Below, one piece after another: positions 51,882 to 62,009 of a stretch of 64,000 nucleotides of DNA; position 1 is the first letter of the stretch, and every line of letters starts with the position of its first letter. The notes beneath the pieces were generated by a model. It had not been told where the DNA came from and searched no databases. It saw only the letters and a program-made list of their open reading frames with translations. The translations under genes and the position numbers were made by a program. Source of the DNA: Microbispora triticiradicis (GTDB lineage: Bacteria > Actinomycetota > Actinomycetes > Streptosporangiales > Streptosporangiaceae); assembly GCA_003260025.2 (NCBI GenBank), contig QFZU02000030.1, positions 1-64,000 of the forward strand, read 5' to 3'.

Positions 51882-52661
51882 TCAGCGGCCGGTGAAGGTG
51901 GGACGGCGTTTCTCGGCGAAGGCCGTCATCCCCTCCCGGGCGTCCTCGGTGGCGAACAGACCGGAGAACTGGAGCCGCTCGATCTCCAGGCCGGTGTCCA
52001 GGTCGGTCTCCAGGCCGTGGTCGACGGCCAGCTTGGCCGCCCGGATCGCGGCGGCCGGTCCCCCGGCGAACGTCGCGGCGAGTTCGAGCGCCGCCGGATA
52101 GACCTCCTCGTCGGGGACCACCCGGTCCACCAGGCCGATGGCGAGCGCCTCCGCGGCGGACACGTGCCGCCCGGTGAAGATCAGGTCCTTCGCCCTGGCC
52201 GGGCCGACGAGCCGGGGCAGGCGCTGGGTGCCCCCCGCGCCAGGGATGATCCCCAGGTTGATCTCCGGCTGGCCCAGCTTCGCGCTCTCGCCCGCCACCC
52301 GGAGGTCCGCGCACAGCGCGAGTTCGCAGCCGCCGCCCAGGGCGTAGCCGGTGATCGCCGCGATGACGGGCTTGCCGATCCGGGCGACGGCGGTGAAGCA
52401 GTCCTGCAGCGCACGCGAGTGCACGGCCATCTCGGCGTAGGACATGACCGCCATCTCCTTGACGTCGGCCCCGGCGGCGAAGACGCGCTCACCGCCGTAC
52501 AGGACGACCGCGTGCGCGTCCGGATCGGCGTCCACGAGCCGCGCGGCCTCCGCGATCTCCTCCTGGACCTGCCGGTTCAGCGCGTTCATCTTCGGCCGGT
52601 CGAGCCGGATCGTGGCGACGTGCCCGGAGGTCTCGACCCTGACGAATTCACCTTCACCCAT
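51882..52661 (-). CDS. Enoyl-CoA hydratase/isomerase family protein
   Basis: Crotonase-fold enzyme of 259 residues, probably hydrating 2-enoyl-CoA in fatty acid oxidation. The oxyanion hole (VFAAGADVKEM) and GYALGGGCELALCADLRVAG are intact. Both catalytic Glu are present (GGCELAL and GQPEINLGIIPGAGGTQRLP). ATG 52661 follows AGGGTG; a GTG at 52670 would add three residues. No other beta-oxidation gene adjoins, but ETF is encoded 9 kb away. Confidence 0.93.
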   Translation of the reverse strand: MGEGEFVRVETSGHVATIRLDRPKMNALNRQVQEEIAEAARLVDADPDAHAVVLYGGERVFAAGADVKEMAVMSYAEMAVHSRALQDCFTAVARIGKPVIAAITGYALGGGCELALCADLRVAGESAKLGQPEINLGIIPGAGGTQRLPRLVGPARAKDLIFTGRHVSAAEALAIGLVDRVVPDEEVYPAALELAATFAGGPAAAIRAAKLAVDHGLETDLDTGLEIERLQFSGLFATEDAREGMTAFAEKRRPTFTGR

Positions 52662-52697
52662 GAGCCTCACCCTAAGACCCCCGCCCCGGGACGGAGA

Positions 52698-53756
52698 TCA
52701 GCGTCCGAGCGGGAGGGGCTGCCGGGGAGCGCCGGCCGCCTGCGCCAGCACCTTGCGGTACACCTGCTCGTATCCCTGCACCATGACGGGCAGGTCGAAG
52801 TGCCGGTTGACCCGGGCGCGCACCGCGTGCGGGTCCAGCGCGGAGACCGCCTCGATCGCGGCCGGCAGTTCGGCCGGCGTGTCGCGGACGAACCCGGTCA
52901 CCCCGTCCACCACGATCTCCGGGACCGCGCCCCGGCGCAGCGCCACCACCGGCGTGCCGCAGGCCATCGCCTCGATCATGACCATGCCGAACGGCTCGTC
53001 CCACAGCAGCGGGAGCACCAGGCACCGGGCCCGCGAGAACAGCTCGCTCTTGAGGGCGGCATCCGCCTCCCCCAGGTATTCGGCGTCCGGGCCGAGGAGC
53101 GGCGACACCCGCCGGCGGAAGTAGGCGAGCTCCACCGGCTCGGCCTGCCGGCCGACGAGCAGGATGTGGCGGCCCGCCGCGCGCGCCGCCTCGACCGCGA
53201 GGTGCGCGCCCTTGTCGGGGCTCATCCGCCCCAGCCACAGGACCCAGTCGTCCTTGCGCTCCCGGAACGGCCATGCCGCGGCGTCCACCGCGTTGTGCAC
53301 CCGCCCCACCCAGTTGAGGTCGGGCGCGCAGGCGCGCTGGGCGGCGGAGATGGCCACCAGCGCCACGTCCGGCCCGAGCCCGCGGTAGTAGTCGCCGAGC
53401 TCACCCCCCACGTCGTTGTGGCAGGTGACGATCGTCGGCACGAACCGGGCGGCGGCGGTGAGCGGCCCGGCCAGCGAGTGGTCGTGGACGACGTCCACGT
53501 CCAGGCTCCGCAGCAGGCGGGCCGCGCCGGCCGCGTGCACCACCTCGGGGAAGGGGTCGCCGATGCGCGCCGAGGGCGGCTCGTCGTAGGTCCGCAGGTC
53601 CACGGTCCGGCCGGCCCCGATCACGGTCACCCGGTGGCCCCGGCGCCGTAAACCCTGGACCAGCCCGTGCACGACCGTCTCGATGCCGCCGTACGCCCGG
53701 GGCGGGACGTCGTACCACGGCGGCGCGACCATCCCGATGTGCAGCGCCTGTGCCAT
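52698..53756 (-). CDS. GT4-family glycosyltransferase
   Basis: Retaining GT-B glycosyltransferase of 352 residues. N-terminal PPRAYGGIETVVHGLVQGLRRRGH, DVVHDHSLAGPL, VLWLGRMSPDKGAHLAVEAA and the C-terminal EPFGMVMIEAMACGTPVVAL (EX7E motif) are characteristic of GT4. Soluble or peripheral. Donor and acceptor unknown; adjacency to glgP hints at glucan-related sugars, but a terminator hairpin separates the two. Confidence 0.92.
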   Translation of the reverse strand: MAQALHIGMVAPPWYDVPPRAYGGIETVVHGLVQGLRRRGHRVTVIGAGRTVDLRTYDEPPSARIGDPFPEVVHAAGAARLLRSLDVDVVHDHSLAGPLTAAARFVPTIVTCHNDVGGELGDYYRGLGPDVALVAISAAQRACAPDLNWVGRVHNAVDAAAWPFRERKDDWVLWLGRMSPDKGAHLAVEAARAAGRHILLVGRQAEPVELAYFRRRVSPLLGPDAEYLGEADAALKSELFSRARCLVLPLLWDEPFGMVMIEAMACGTPVVALRRGAVPEIVVDGVTGFVRDTPAELPAAIEAVSALDPHAVRARVNRHFDLPVMVQGYEQVYRKVLAQAAGAPRQPLPLGR

Positions 53757-53768
53757 GGTGCGGGTCTA

Positions 53769-53804
53769 CCCCCCTCACCTGCGGCGAAAGCAGGATGAGG
53801 GGGG
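53769..53804 (-). terminator. Terminator of glgP
   Basis: CCCCCCTCA then CCTGC (53769-53782) pairs with GCAGG and TGAGGGGGG (53790-53804) with one bulged A. It lies 26 bp past the glgP stop and before the glycosyltransferase. Confidence 0.75.
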
Positions 53805-53829
53805 ACGACCCGCGCCTAGGCGCAGGGGT

Positions 53830-56427
53830 CTAACGCAGGGTGCCGTTGGTCATCCCGACCGGCTCCTCCGGTACGGCGACCAGGCCCAGCTCCGCCGGGG
53901 ACGCCATCAGCGGGTGGGACGGGACCACCCGCACCGAGTAGCCGAACGCGCCGGTGCGGTCCAGCGGCACGGCGCCGGTGTAGTGGGCCCGGCCGTCGTC
54001 GCCCACCGAGTCGGCCTTGAGCGTCACGTAGCAGGGCGCGAGCAGTTCGTCGTGCGCCCCCACGCGGCCGTACGCCGCCTCGACCCGCACGTCCTCCGCG
54101 GACAGCTCGCCGAGGGCGATCGTGGCCCGCAGCTCCAGCTGGGCCCCCAGCTCGGGGGTGTCCCCCACGCCGGTCGCCTCCACGTGCTCGACCCGCACAC
54201 CCGGCCACGCCTTGACCACGCGCAGCTTCCAGGCGGCGAACAGCCGGGCGTTGTCGTAGCCGTCCGCCGCGAGCACGCGGGCGCCGGCCGCGGCCGGGGT
54301 GTAGAGGTCGGTGACGTAGTCGTGGAGCATCCGGCCGGCGAGGACCTTCGGCCCGAGCGAGCTGAGCGTGTGCTTGACCATCTCCAGCCAGCGCCGCGGC
54401 AGGCCGTCGGCGGCCCGGTCGTAGAACCGGTCGGCCACCTCGCGCTCGACGAGGTCGTACAGCGCCGTGGCCTCCAGCTCGTCGCGCCGCTCGGGGTCGT
54501 CCACCCCGTCGGCGCTGGGGATGGCCCAGCCGTTGGTGCCGTCGTACCACTCGTCCCACCATCCGTCGCGGATGGACAGGTTGAGGCCGCCGTTGAGCGC
54601 CGCCTTCATGCCGGACGTGCCGCACGCCTCCAGCGGGCGCAGCGGGTTGTTCATCCACACGTCCGACCCGGTGACCATGAGCTGCCCGAGCGCCATGTCG
54701 TAGTCGGGCAGGAAGACGATGCGGTGCCGCACGTCCTCGGAGTCGGCGAAGCGCACGATCTGCTGGATCAGCTTCTTGCCGCCCTCGTCGGCGGGGTGCG
54801 CCTTGCCGGCGATGACGATCTGAACTGGCTTGTCCGGATCGAGCAGCAGCCTGCGCAGCCGGTCGGGCTGGTTGAGCATGAGGGTGAGCCGCTTGTAGGA
54901 GGGCACCCGCCGGGCGAAGCCGATCGTCAGCACGTCCGGGTCGAGCGCCTCGTCCACCCAGGTCAGCTCGGCCTCGGTGGCCCCGCGCTGGCGCCACGAC
55001 TTCCGCAGCCGCCGGCGCGCCTCCTCCACCAGGCGGGCCCGGAGCGTGCCCCGGATGCCCCAGATGTCGGCGTCGGAGAGCTTGTTCACGCCCTCCCAGC
55101 CCTGCGCCTTGTCGATCAGCGACGGCAGCTCCTTGCCGGCCAGCTCCATCATCTCCCGGCCCACCCACGTCGGGGCGTGGACGCCGTTGGTGATCGAGCC
55201 GATCGGCACCTCGTCGACGTCGAAGCCCGGCCACAGCCCCTGGAACATCTCCTGGCTGACCTTGCCGTGCAGCTCCGACACGCCGTTGACGCGCTGGGCC
55301 AGCCGCATGCCCATGACGGCCATGTTGAACACCGCGGGGTCGGACTCGGGCCCCTCGGGCTCGGCGCCGAGCTCCAGGATCCGGTCGACCGACACCGTCG
55401 GCCACGCGTTCGAGCCGCCGAACTGGCGGGCGATCATCTCGGCGGGGAACCGGTCGATGCCCGCGGGCACCGGCGTGTGCGTGGTGAACACCGTCCCGGC
55501 CCGTACGGCCTCCAGCGCCTCCTCGAACGACAGCCGGGCCTCGGTGAGCTCGCGGATGCGCTCCAGGCCGAGGAATCCCGCGTGCCCCTCGTTGGTGTGG
55601 AACACCTCGGGCTCGGGGTGCCCGGTGATCCGGCAGTAGGCCCGGATGGCCCGCACGCCGCCGATGCCGAGCAGCAGTTCCTGCATCAGCCGGTGGTCGC
55701 CGCCCCCGCCGTACAGTCGGTCGGTCACGTCCCGGGCGACCGCGTCGTTCTCGGCGACGTCGGAGTCGAGCAGCAGCAGCGGCACCCGGCCGACCTGGGC
55801 CACCCAGACCTGGGCGTGCAGGGTGCGCCCGCCCGCGAGGCTGATCGCGACGCGCGCCGGCGCCCCGTCCTGCTCCTTCAGGAGCGTGAGCGGCAGGCCG
55901 CCGGGGTCGAGGGAGGGGTAGTGCTCAAGCTGCCAGCCCTCCGCCGACAGCGACTGGGTGAAGTACCCGTGCCGGTAGAGGAGACCGACGCCGAGGATCG
56001 GCACACCGAGGTCGCTGGCGGCCTTGAGGTGGTCGCCGGCGAGGATCCCGAGGCCGCCGGAGTACTGCGGCAGCGCGGCGGCGATGCCGTACTCGGGCGA
56101 GAAGTAGCCGATCGCCTTGGGGGCGGCCTCCAGCGACTGGTACCAGCGGGGGGCGGTCATGTACTCCCGCAGGTCGTCGGCGGCGTCGGCCAGGCGGCGC
56201 AGGAAGCGCCGATCCTGGGCGAGCACGCGCAGCCTGTCGGCCTCGACCGCGCCGAGCAGCGCGACGGGGTCGTGGTCGACACGCTCCCAGACCTCGGGAT
56301 CCACCTCCGCGAACAGGTCCATGGTCTCGGGGTGCCACGACCAGCGGAGGTTCTGGACCAGCTCACCCAGAGGTGCGAGCTGCGAGGGAAGAACGGTTCG
56401 GACAGTGAACCTGCGGATAGCTCTCAC
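53830..56427 (-). CDS. glgP: Alpha-glucan phosphorylase
   Basis: PLP enzyme of 865 residues that releases glucose-1-phosphate from glycogen or other alpha-1,4-glucans. The N-terminal DUF3417-like region (VLPSQLAPLGELVQNLRWSW) marks the shorter bacterial/archaeal class. IGYFSPEYGIAAALPQYSGGLGILAGDHLKA, HTNEGHAGF and the PLP-Lys region EACGTSGMKAALNGG with NLSIRDGWWDEW are clear. GTG 56427 lies 8 nt after TAGGGT, a leaderless pattern. Divergent from glgE, which makes the same polymer, so the shared 349-bp region can balance synthesis and breakdown. Confidence 0.96.
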   Translation of the reverse strand: MRAIRRFTVRTVLPSQLAPLGELVQNLRWSWHPETMDLFAEVDPEVWERVDHDPVALLGAVEADRLRVLAQDRRFLRRLADAADDLREYMTAPRWYQSLEAAPKAIGYFSPEYGIAAALPQYSGGLGILAGDHLKAASDLGVPILGVGLLYRHGYFTQSLSAEGWQLEHYPSLDPGGLPLTLLKEQDGAPARVAISLAGGRTLHAQVWVAQVGRVPLLLLDSDVAENDAVARDVTDRLYGGGGDHRLMQELLLGIGGVRAIRAYCRITGHPEPEVFHTNEGHAGFLGLERIRELTEARLSFEEALEAVRAGTVFTTHTPVPAGIDRFPAEMIARQFGGSNAWPTVSVDRILELGAEPEGPESDPAVFNMAVMGMRLAQRVNGVSELHGKVSQEMFQGLWPGFDVDEVPIGSITNGVHAPTWVGREMMELAGKELPSLIDKAQGWEGVNKLSDADIWGIRGTLRARLVEEARRRLRKSWRQRGATEAELTWVDEALDPDVLTIGFARRVPSYKRLTLMLNQPDRLRRLLLDPDKPVQIVIAGKAHPADEGGKKLIQQIVRFADSEDVRHRIVFLPDYDMALGQLMVTGSDVWMNNPLRPLEACGTSGMKAALNGGLNLSIRDGWWDEWYDGTNGWAIPSADGVDDPERRDELEATALYDLVEREVADRFYDRAADGLPRRWLEMVKHTLSSLGPKVLAGRMLHDYVTDLYTPAAAGARVLAADGYDNARLFAAWKLRVVKAWPGVRVEHVEATGVGDTPELGAQLELRATIALGELSAEDVRVEAAYGRVGAHDELLAPCYVTLKADSVGDDGRAHYTGAVPLDRTGAFGYSVRVVPSHPLMASPAELGLVAVPEEPVGMTNGTLR

Positions 56428-56776
56428 GAGGTCAGACCCTAGTTACTCAGCGCCACGACGCGCGACCGAAAACATACCTGTCGTACTGCGGATCGAGTTC
56501 TTCGTTGAACGCTTTCACCCCCAGCATGCAGGTTCAAACCTCACCAAAGTACCCTTGACCTGGTGATGTCCATGCCGGACGATCTAGCCCGGCACCAGTG
56601 ATCGATCTCCAGGCGTCGTCGCGCCAAACACGGCGAGCGCTCTTTCGTTCGGCAGGGGTAAGAGTGGACTATTAGGGCAACCCCTGTAAGAGCGAGGTGG
56701 GACTCCGGTCTACGGGTCCCTTCTGTCGTGCTGCCCGCCTGCCGGCGGTACCCGGTGTGCCGCCCCCGAGTACGAA
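56428..56776. other. Divergent glgP-glgE regulatory region
   Basis: No gene is seen. TTGACC near 56553 may be a -35 for glgE. A hairpin CAGGGGT (56653-56659) with ACCCCTG (56680-56686) lies in the expected glgE leader and includes two GTAAGAG copies around it. The glgP side carries TAGGGT just before its start. Confidence 0.45.
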
Positions 56777-56782
56777 GTGACG

Positions 56783-58834
56783 ATGATCGGACGAATTCCC
56801 ATCCAGGACATCCAGCCCGTCGTCGACTGCGGCCAGTGGCCCGCGAAGGCCGCCGCGGGAGAGACCTTCGAGATCAGCGCGACGGTGTTCCGCGAGGGGC
56901 ACGACGCGGTCGCCGCCGGCGTCGTGCTGATCGACCCGGACGGCGCGCCGGGCCGGATGCTGCCCATGCGCGAGGCCGGGCCGGGCACCGACCGGTGGAG
57001 CGTGGAGGTGTCGCTGCCCACCGAAGGGCTGTGGCAGTTCCGGGTGGAGGCCTGGAGCGACCCGATCGCCACATGGACGCACGACGCGGGCATCAAGATC
57101 CCCCGCAACCTGGACGCCGACCTCATGTGCGAGGAGGGCGCCCGGCTGTTCGAGCGGGCGGCCAAGGGCGTGCGGGCCGCGGACTGCCGGGTGGCGGCGG
57201 AGGCGGGCGGCACCTGCGGGCACCGGGCCGCGCTGCTGGCCCTGGCGGCCCGCCTGCGGGACGACGCGGTGGACCCCCGGGCGCGCTTCGCGGTCACGCA
57301 GCTGCCGGAGACCGCGGAACTGATCGCCGCGCATCCGCTGCGCGACCTGCTCACCCGTTCCGGGCGCCAGCGCGTGCGGGTGGACCGGCGGCGGGCGCTG
57401 TTCGGCTCGTGGTACGAGTTCTTCCCCCGCTCGGAGGGGGCCGTGGTGGGGCAGGAGGGCGTCGCCCCCAAGTCGGGGACGTTCGGGACGGCGGCCAGGC
57501 GGCTCCCGGCGATCGCCCAGATGGGCTTCGACGTGGTCTACCTGCCACCGATCCACCCCATCGGCGCGCAGTTCCGCAAGGGCCGCAACAACACGCTGAC
57601 GCCCGACCAGTACGACCCCGGATCGCCGTGGGCCATCGGCTCGGAGCAGGGCGGCCACGACGCGATCCACCCCGATCTCGGCACGATCGAGGACTTCGAC
57701 GAGTTCGTCGCGAAGGCCCGCGAGCTGGGCATGGAGATCGCCCTCGACCTCGCGCTGCAGTGCTCCCCCGACCACCCGTGGGTCAAGGAGCACCCGGAGT
57801 GGTTCAACATCCGGGCCGACGGCACGATCGCGTACGCGGAGAACCCGCCGAAGAAGTACCAGGACATCTACCCCCTGAACTTCGACAAGGACCCCGAGGG
57901 GATCTACGCGGAGGTCAGGCGGGTCGTCCGGCACTGGATGGACCACGGCGTGCGGATCTTCCGGGTGGACAACCCGCACACCAAGCCGGTGCGGTTCTGG
58001 GAGCGGCTGATCTCCGACATCAACGCGACCGACCCCGACGTGCTGTTCCTGGCCGAGGCGTTCACCCGTCCCGCCATGATGCGGACCCTCGGCAAGGTCG
58101 GCTTCCACCAGTCCTACACGTACTTCACCTGGCGCAACCACAAGCAGGAGTTCGAGGAGTACCTGTGGGAGCTGTCCCACGAGACCTCGCACTTCCTGCG
58201 GCCGAACCTGTTCGTCAACACGCCCGACATCCTGCACGAGTACCTCCAGCACGGCGGGGTGCCGGCGTTCCGGATCCGGGCGGTGCTGGCCGCGCTGACG
58301 GCCCCCACCTGGGGCGTCTACTCCGGATACGAGCTGGCCGAGAACGTCCCGGTCCGTCCGGGCAGTGAGGAGTATCTCGACAGCGAGAAGTACCAGTACC
58401 GTCCGCGTGACTGGGCGGCGGCGGAGCGTGAGGGCCGCAGCCTTGCCCCGTTCATTACCCAGCTCAATTTGTTGAGAAGAGCGCACCCGGCGCTCCAGGA
58501 ATTGCGTAACCTACGGTTTCACAACGTCGACCAGCCGGACGTGATCTGCTTCTCGAAGCGGCTGCCCGGCGCCTATGACACGGCCTCACGACGGCACGGA
58601 CTAGGCGATGTCGTACTGGCCGTCGTCAACCTGGATCCATACAACACCCATGAGGCGACGGTCCGGCTCGACATGCCCGCCCTCGGTCTCGACTGGCATG
58701 CCGACTTCGTCGTGGACGACCAACTGTCGGGCGAGTCGTACCGCTGGGGGCAGGCGAACTACGTGCGCCTCGACCCGCACGTACAACCCGCACACATCCT
58801 CACGCTCCGCCACGGGTCAGCGCTCCGCCCGTGA
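56783..58834 (+). CDS. glgE: Alpha-1,4-glucan:maltose-1-phosphate maltosyltransferase
   Basis: GH13 enzyme of ~683 residues that adds maltose units from maltose-1-phosphate to alpha-glucan chains. Family marks: [20 protein letters not shown] at the start, [14 protein letters not shown], nucleophile Asp396 in [11 protein letters not shown], and acid/base Glu425 in [14 protein letters not shown]-terminal beta domain completes it. ATG 56783 is chosen; a GTG at 56777 is possible. It heads glgE-treS-mak-glgB, with treS 31 nt downstream. Confidence 0.97.
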   Translation: MIGRIPIQDIQPVVDCGQWPAKAAAGETFEISATVFREGHDAVAAGVVLIDPDGAPGRMLPMREAGPGTDRWSVEVSLPTEGLWQFRVEAWSDPIATWTHDAGIKIPRNLDADLMCEEGARLFERAAKGVRAADCRVAAEAGGTCGHRAALLALAARLRDDAVDPRARFAVTQLPETAELIAAHPLRDLLTRSGRQRVRVDRRRALFGSWYEFFPRSEGAVVGQEGVAPKSGTFGTAARRLPAIAQMGFDVVYLPPIHPIGAQFRKGRNNTLTPDQYDPGSPWAIGSEQGGHDAIHPDLGTIEDFDEFVAKARELGMEIALDLALQCSPDHPWVKEHPEWFNIRADGTIAYAENPPKKYQDIYPLNFDKDPEGIYAEVRRVVRHWMDHGVRIFRVDNPHTKPVRFWERLISDINATDPDVLFLAEAFTRPAMMRTLGKVGFHQSYTYFTWRNHKQEFEEYLWELSHETSHFLRPNLFVNTPDILHEYLQHGGVPAFRIRAVLAALTAPTWGVYSGYELAENVPVRPGSEEYLDSEKYQYRPRDWAAAEREGRSLAPFITQLNLLRRAHPALQELRNLRFHNVDQPDVICFSKRLPGAYDTASRRHGLGDVVLAVVNLDPYNTHEATVRLDMPALGLDWHADFVVDDQLSGESYRWGQANYVRLDPHVQPAHILTLRHGSALRP

Positions 58835-58865
58835 CGCAGCCCTGCACACTACGGGGAGTCAACAG

Positions 58866-60617
58866 GTGAGCTCGACCACGCCTCAGCCCAGCCACAGCCA
58901 GCCCAGCCACACCCAGCCGATCCCGAACACCTTCACCGAGGAGGAGCCGCGGGACCAGCGCTGGTACAAGCGGGCCGTCTTCTACGAGGTGCTGATCCGC
59001 GGCTTCGCCGACTCGAACGGCGACGGCACCGGAGACATCCGCGGCCTCATCGAGAAGCTGGACTACCTCCAGTGGCTCGGCATCGACTGCCTCTGGCTGC
59101 TCCCGCTGTACGAGTCCCCGCTCAAGGACGGCGGGTACGACATCTCCGACTACATGAAGATCCTCCCGGACTTCGGTGACCTGGGAGACTTCATCCGGCT
59201 GGTGGACGAGGCGCACAAGCGGGGCATCCGGGTGATCGCCGACCTGGTGATGAACCACACCAGCGACCAGCACCCGTGGTTCCAAGCCTCCCGCAACGAT
59301 CCCGACGGCCCGTTCGGCGACTTCTACGTGTGGAGCGACACCGACGAGAAGTACCCCGGCGCGCGGATCATCTTCGTGGACACCGAGGCGTCGAACTGGA
59401 CCTTCGACGCGGTGCGGGGGCAGTACTACTGGCACCGGTTCTTCCACCACCAGCCGGACCTCAACTTCGAGAACCCGGCGGTGCAGGACGCGATGCTGGA
59501 GGTCATCCGGTTCTGGCTGGACCTGGGCATCGACGGGTTCCGCCTGGACGCGATCCCGTACCTGTTCGAGCAGGAGGACACCAACTGCGAGAACCTGCCG
59601 CCGACGCACGCCTACCTCAAGCGGGTGCGGGCGGAGGTGGACCGCCTGTACCCCGACCGGGTGCTGCTGGCCGAGGCCAACCAGTGGCCGGCCGACGTGG
59701 TGGAGTACTTCGGCGACCCGGTCACCGGGGGCGACGAGTGCCACATGGCCTTCCACTTCCCGCTGATGCCGCGCATCTTCATGGCGGTGCGGCGCGAGTC
59801 GCGCTATCCGATCTCGGAGATCCTGGCCCAGACGCCGAAGATTCCCGAGAACTGCCAGTGGGGGATCTTCCTGCGCAACCACGACGAGTTGACGCTGGAG
59901 ATGGTCACCGACGAAGAGCGCGACTACATGTACTCGGAGTACGCCAAGGACCCGCGGATGCGGGCGAACGTCGGCATCCGGCGGCGGCTGGCGACGCTGC
60001 TGGACAACGACCGCAACCAGATCGAGTTGTTCACCGCGCTGCTGCTGAGCCTGCCCGGCTCGCCGGTCATGTACTACGGCGACGAGATCGGGATGGGCGA
60101 CAACATCTGGCTCGGCGACCGCGACGGCGTGCGCACGCCGATGCAGTGGACCCCCGACCGCAACGCGGGCTTCTCCAGCTGCGACCCCGGCCGGCTCTAC
60201 CTCCCGGTGATCATGGATCCGATCTACGGGTACCAGGCGATCAACGTCGAGGCCCAGCAGAAGAGCGCCAGCTCACTGCTGCACTTCACCAAGCGGATGA
60301 TCGAGATCCGCAAGCGGCACCCCGTGTTCGGCCTCGGCGAGTTCACCGAGCTGAACTCCTCCAACCCCAGCGTGCTCGCGTTCGTGCGGGAGCTCGGCGA
60401 CGACCGGGTGCTGTGCGTCAACAACCTCTCCCGTTTCCCCCAGCCGGTCGAGCTCGACCTGCGCAGGTTCGAGGGATCGACACCGGTCGAGTGCATGGGC
60501 GGAGTTCCTTTTCCCCCGATCGGCGAACTTCCGTATCTTTTGACGCTCCCTGGGCATGGGTTCTACTGGTTCACGTTGCCCGTCACGCACCGGACGGCCG
60601 GCACGAAGGAGGAGTGA
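58866..60617 (+). CDS. treS: Trehalose synthase (maltose alpha-D-glucosyltransferase)
   Basis: GH13 enzyme of 583 residues interconverting trehalose and maltose. GTG 58866 has GGGGAG 7 nt upstream. A short disordered N-terminus with QPSH repeats precedes [20 protein letters not shown]. Nucleophile Asp228 lies in [13 protein letters not shown], the acid/base Glu in [17 protein letters not shown], and the transition-state Asp in [12 protein letters not shown]. The stop overlaps the maltokinase start by GTGA, and the two proteins are known partners in the GlgE pathway. Confidence 0.97.
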   Translation: MSSTTPQPSHSQPSHTQPIPNTFTEEEPRDQRWYKRAVFYEVLIRGFADSNGDGTGDIRGLIEKLDYLQWLGIDCLWLLPLYESPLKDGGYDISDYMKILPDFGDLGDFIRLVDEAHKRGIRVIADLVMNHTSDQHPWFQASRNDPDGPFGDFYVWSDTDEKYPGARIIFVDTEASNWTFDAVRGQYYWHRFFHHQPDLNFENPAVQDAMLEVIRFWLDLGIDGFRLDAIPYLFEQEDTNCENLPPTHAYLKRVRAEVDRLYPDRVLLAEANQWPADVVEYFGDPVTGGDECHMAFHFPLMPRIFMAVRRESRYPISEILAQTPKIPENCQWGIFLRNHDELTLEMVTDEERDYMYSEYAKDPRMRANVGIRRRLATLLDNDRNQIELFTALLLSLPGSPVMYYGDEIGMGDNIWLGDRDGVRTPMQWTPDRNAGFSSCDPGRLYLPVIMDPIYGYQAINVEAQQKSASSLLHFTKRMIEIRKRHPVFGLGEFTELNSSNPSVLAFVRELGDDRVLCVNNLSRFPQPVELDLRRFEGSTPVECMGGVPFPPIGELPYLLTLPGHGFYWFTLPVTHRTAGTKEE

Positions 60618-61963
60618 CGACTTCACTTCAGGAGCTTCTGGCCGGCTGGATCACCGGGCAACGGTGGTTCGCCGGCAAGGGGCGCGCCATCGACGACCTG
60701 TCCATCGACTCCGAGATCGAGATCGCCGGCGGGGACCCGGCGCTGCTCCATCTGGTCGTGTGCGTGCGTCAGGGGGACCGCCGCACGCGCTACCAGATCC
60801 CGGTCGGGCTGCGCGAACACCTGCCCGACCGGCTGGAGCACGTGCGCATCGGCAGGTGCCGCCGCGACGGCCGCGAGGCCGAGGTCTACGACGCGCTGCA
60901 CGACTCCGCCCTGACCGCGCACCTGCTGGAGGGGATGGCCACGGACCACGGGTTCGACGGCCTCGCCTTCCACCGCGCGCACGGCGTGGAGATCGACACC
61001 TCGCAGCGCAGCCTCGTGCTGACCGCCGAGCAGTCGAACACCTCGCTGGTGTACGGCGACACGTACATCTTCAAGCTGTTCCGGCAGCTCAGCCCGGGGA
61101 CCAACCCGGAGCTGGAGATCATCACCGCGCTCGCCGGCGCGGGCTCGTCCCACGTGGCCCGGCCGTACGGCTGGATCGAGACCACGCTGCAGGACGAGCC
61201 GACCACCCTGGCGATCATGCAGGAGTACCTGCGGAACGCCAACGAGGGCTGGTCGATGGCGCTGACCAGCGTGCGCGACCTCTACGCGTCCCCGGAGGGC
61301 ATGCCGGCGGAGGACGCCGGGGGCGACTTCGCGGGCGAGGCCCGGCGGCTGGGGGTGGCCACCGCGCAGGTCCACCGGGAGCTGGCCCGGGCCTTTCCCA
61401 CGGGCACGATCGAGCCGCCGGAGCTCAAGCGGATGACCGAGCGGTTCCGCCGCAGGCTCGACCGGGCGATCGCCGAGGTGCCGCGGCTCGGCGAGCACGC
61501 CGACGTCGCCGCCGAGGCGTTCGACCGGCTCGGCGACCTCGCGCACGAGGTGCCGGTGCAGCGGGTCCACGGCGACTACCACCTCGGCCAGGTCATGCGC
61601 ACCATGACCGACTGGGTCGTGCTCGACTTCGAGGGCGAGCCGGGGCAGCCGCTGGCCGAGCGCCGGGCGCTCGACTCGCCGCTGCGCGACGTGGCGGGCA
61701 TGCTGCGCTCGTTCGAGTACGCCGCCAGGCACCTGCTGGCCGACCACCCGGACGCCGACGGACTGGAGCACCGGGCCCGGGAGTGGTCGGAACGCAACCG
61801 CGCGGCGTTCCTCGCCGGCTACTCCGAGGGCGGCGGGCGGGTCCGCGGCGACGAGGCGGTGCTGCTGCGCGCGCTGGAGCTGAGCAAGGCCGTGTACGAG
61901 GTCGTCTACGAGGCGCGCAACCGGCCGACCTGGTTGCCCATACCGCTCGCCGCCTTCCGCTGA
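60614..61963 (+). CDS. mak: Maltokinase
   Basis: ATP-dependent kinase (449 residues) that makes maltose-1-phosphate for GlgE; also called Pep2. Aminoglycoside-phosphotransferase-like fold with an N-terminal cap domain ([17 protein letters not shown]). [23 protein letters not shown], catalytic [10 protein letters not shown] and metal-binding [12 protein letters not shown] follow. GTG 60614 overlaps the treS stop, and AAGGAGGA precedes it. Third gene of the glgE operon. Confidence 0.96.
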   Translation: MTTSLQELLAGWITGQRWFAGKGRAIDDLSIDSEIEIAGGDPALLHLVVCVRQGDRRTRYQIPVGLREHLPDRLEHVRIGRCRRDGREAEVYDALHDSALTAHLLEGMATDHGFDGLAFHRAHGVEIDTSQRSLVLTAEQSNTSLVYGDTYIFKLFRQLSPGTNPELEIITALAGAGSSHVARPYGWIETTLQDEPTTLAIMQEYLRNANEGWSMALTSVRDLYASPEGMPAEDAGGDFAGEARRLGVATAQVHRELARAFPTGTIEPPELKRMTERFRRRLDRAIAEVPRLGEHADVAAEAFDRLGDLAHEVPVQRVHGDYHLGQVMRTMTDWVVLDFEGEPGQPLAERRALDSPLRDVAGMLRSFEYAARHLLADHPDADGLEHRAREWSERNRAAFLAGYSEGGGRVRGDEAVLLRALELSKAVYEVVYEARNRPTWLPIPLAAFR

Positions 61964-62009
61964 CAAGATCGCAGTGTTCGGTGGGATATATCTAGGGCAG
62001 GTTTGCGAC

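Noticed and set aside
59276-60613. Upstream extension of the maltokinase frame
   Set aside because: This part is treS in another frame; the GTG at 60614 overlapping the treS stop with AAGGAGGA is the real start.
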